This document shows positions 43,207 through 43,280 of a stretch of 43,280 nt of DNA, piece by piece (within the stretch, counting starts at the first letter, position 1; each line of letters begins with the position of its first letter). Both the position numbers and the translations under genes were made by a program. Under the pieces are notes generated by a model. The model was not told the DNA's origin, did no database searches, and saw nothing but the letters and a program-made list of their open reading frames with translations. This DNA is from Roseobacter sinensis (GTDB lineage: Bacteria; Pseudomonadota; Alphaproteobacteria; Rhodobacterales; Rhodobacteraceae): positions 1 through 43,280 of the forward strand of contig NZ_JALIEB010000024.1 of assembly GCF_025755255.1 (NCBI RefSeq), read 5' to 3'.

Positions 43207-43280
43207 TGGAGTAATCCCGATCTGTCTTCGCACAGCACCCGGTACACTGGGCGGGTCACATTCAGAGAGGAACTGACAGA

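Noticed and set aside
1-43280. CRISPR array, rRNA, prophage genes
   Set aside because: No regularly spaced repeats, rRNA sequence or phage structural genes were found.

Overview
The window is about 43 kb of dense, GC-rich alphaproteobacterial chromosome, most likely from a marine Rhodobacteraceae (roseobacter-type) bacterium. Supporting signs are the tamA-tamB pair, an agl-type alpha-glucoside locus, a DctPQM TRAP transporter, a perfect CtrA box, a tRNA-Thr with encoded CCA, and heavy gene overlap. I ran no searches; calls rest on motifs and gene order read by eye.

Layout. 1-765: end of an unknown gene, a strong terminator and a flavin reductase. 769-6182 (-): tamB and tamA, the outer-membrane translocation and assembly module. 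6764-10173 (+): gpsA, a HAD phosphatase and a GT20 glycosyltransferase, read as a complete glucosylglycerol (compatible solute) pathway. 10174-21418: a type I secretion/adhesion locus with a FecR/cadherin-like/vWA/RTX giant protein, a divergent CHASE2 adenylate cyclase, and HlyD-, ABC- and TolC-type exporter genes. 21573-21968 (-): a DUF3307 membrane protein. 22102-31042: the agl locus (aglE-F-G-A-K on -, lacI-type aglR and a GH1 beta-glucosidase on +), with a perfect 12-bp operator palindrome. 31032-32792: a di-heme peroxidase and a Sel1-repeat protein whose 5' ends collide. 32826-40373: a putative sulfoquinovose oxidative desulfonation (sulfo-SMO) cluster: LLM monooxygenase (smoC-like), aldo-keto reductase (smoB-like), flavin reductase (smoA-like) and a DctQ-DctM-DctP TRAP transporter, divergent from a GntR regulator and a Gfo/Idh/MocA protein. 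40404-41279 (-): a degenerate sulfotransferase-like protein. 41405-41480: tRNA-Thr(TGT). 41670-43206: an intact IS1182-type insertion sequence.

The most interesting system is the 32.8-40.4 kb cluster. It carries the three-enzyme core that releases sulfite from sulfoquinovose (monooxygenase plus FMN reductase) and reduces 6-oxo-glucose to glucose (AKR). The ABC importer and GH31 sulfoquinovosidase of the characterised Agrobacterium locus are absent. A TRAP transporter stands in the importer position, and the only candidate glycosidase is a Gfo/Idh-fold protein, the fold of the NAD-dependent GH188 sulfoquinovosidases.

A second theme is salt and sugar physiology: de novo glucosylglycerol synthesis in one operon and, 12 kb away, an alpha-glucoside uptake and hydrolysis operon that could take up sugars or glucosylglycerol. 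A third is surface attachment: a CtrA-box-controlled giant secreted protein encoded back to back with its exporter and a cyclic-nucleotide cyclase.
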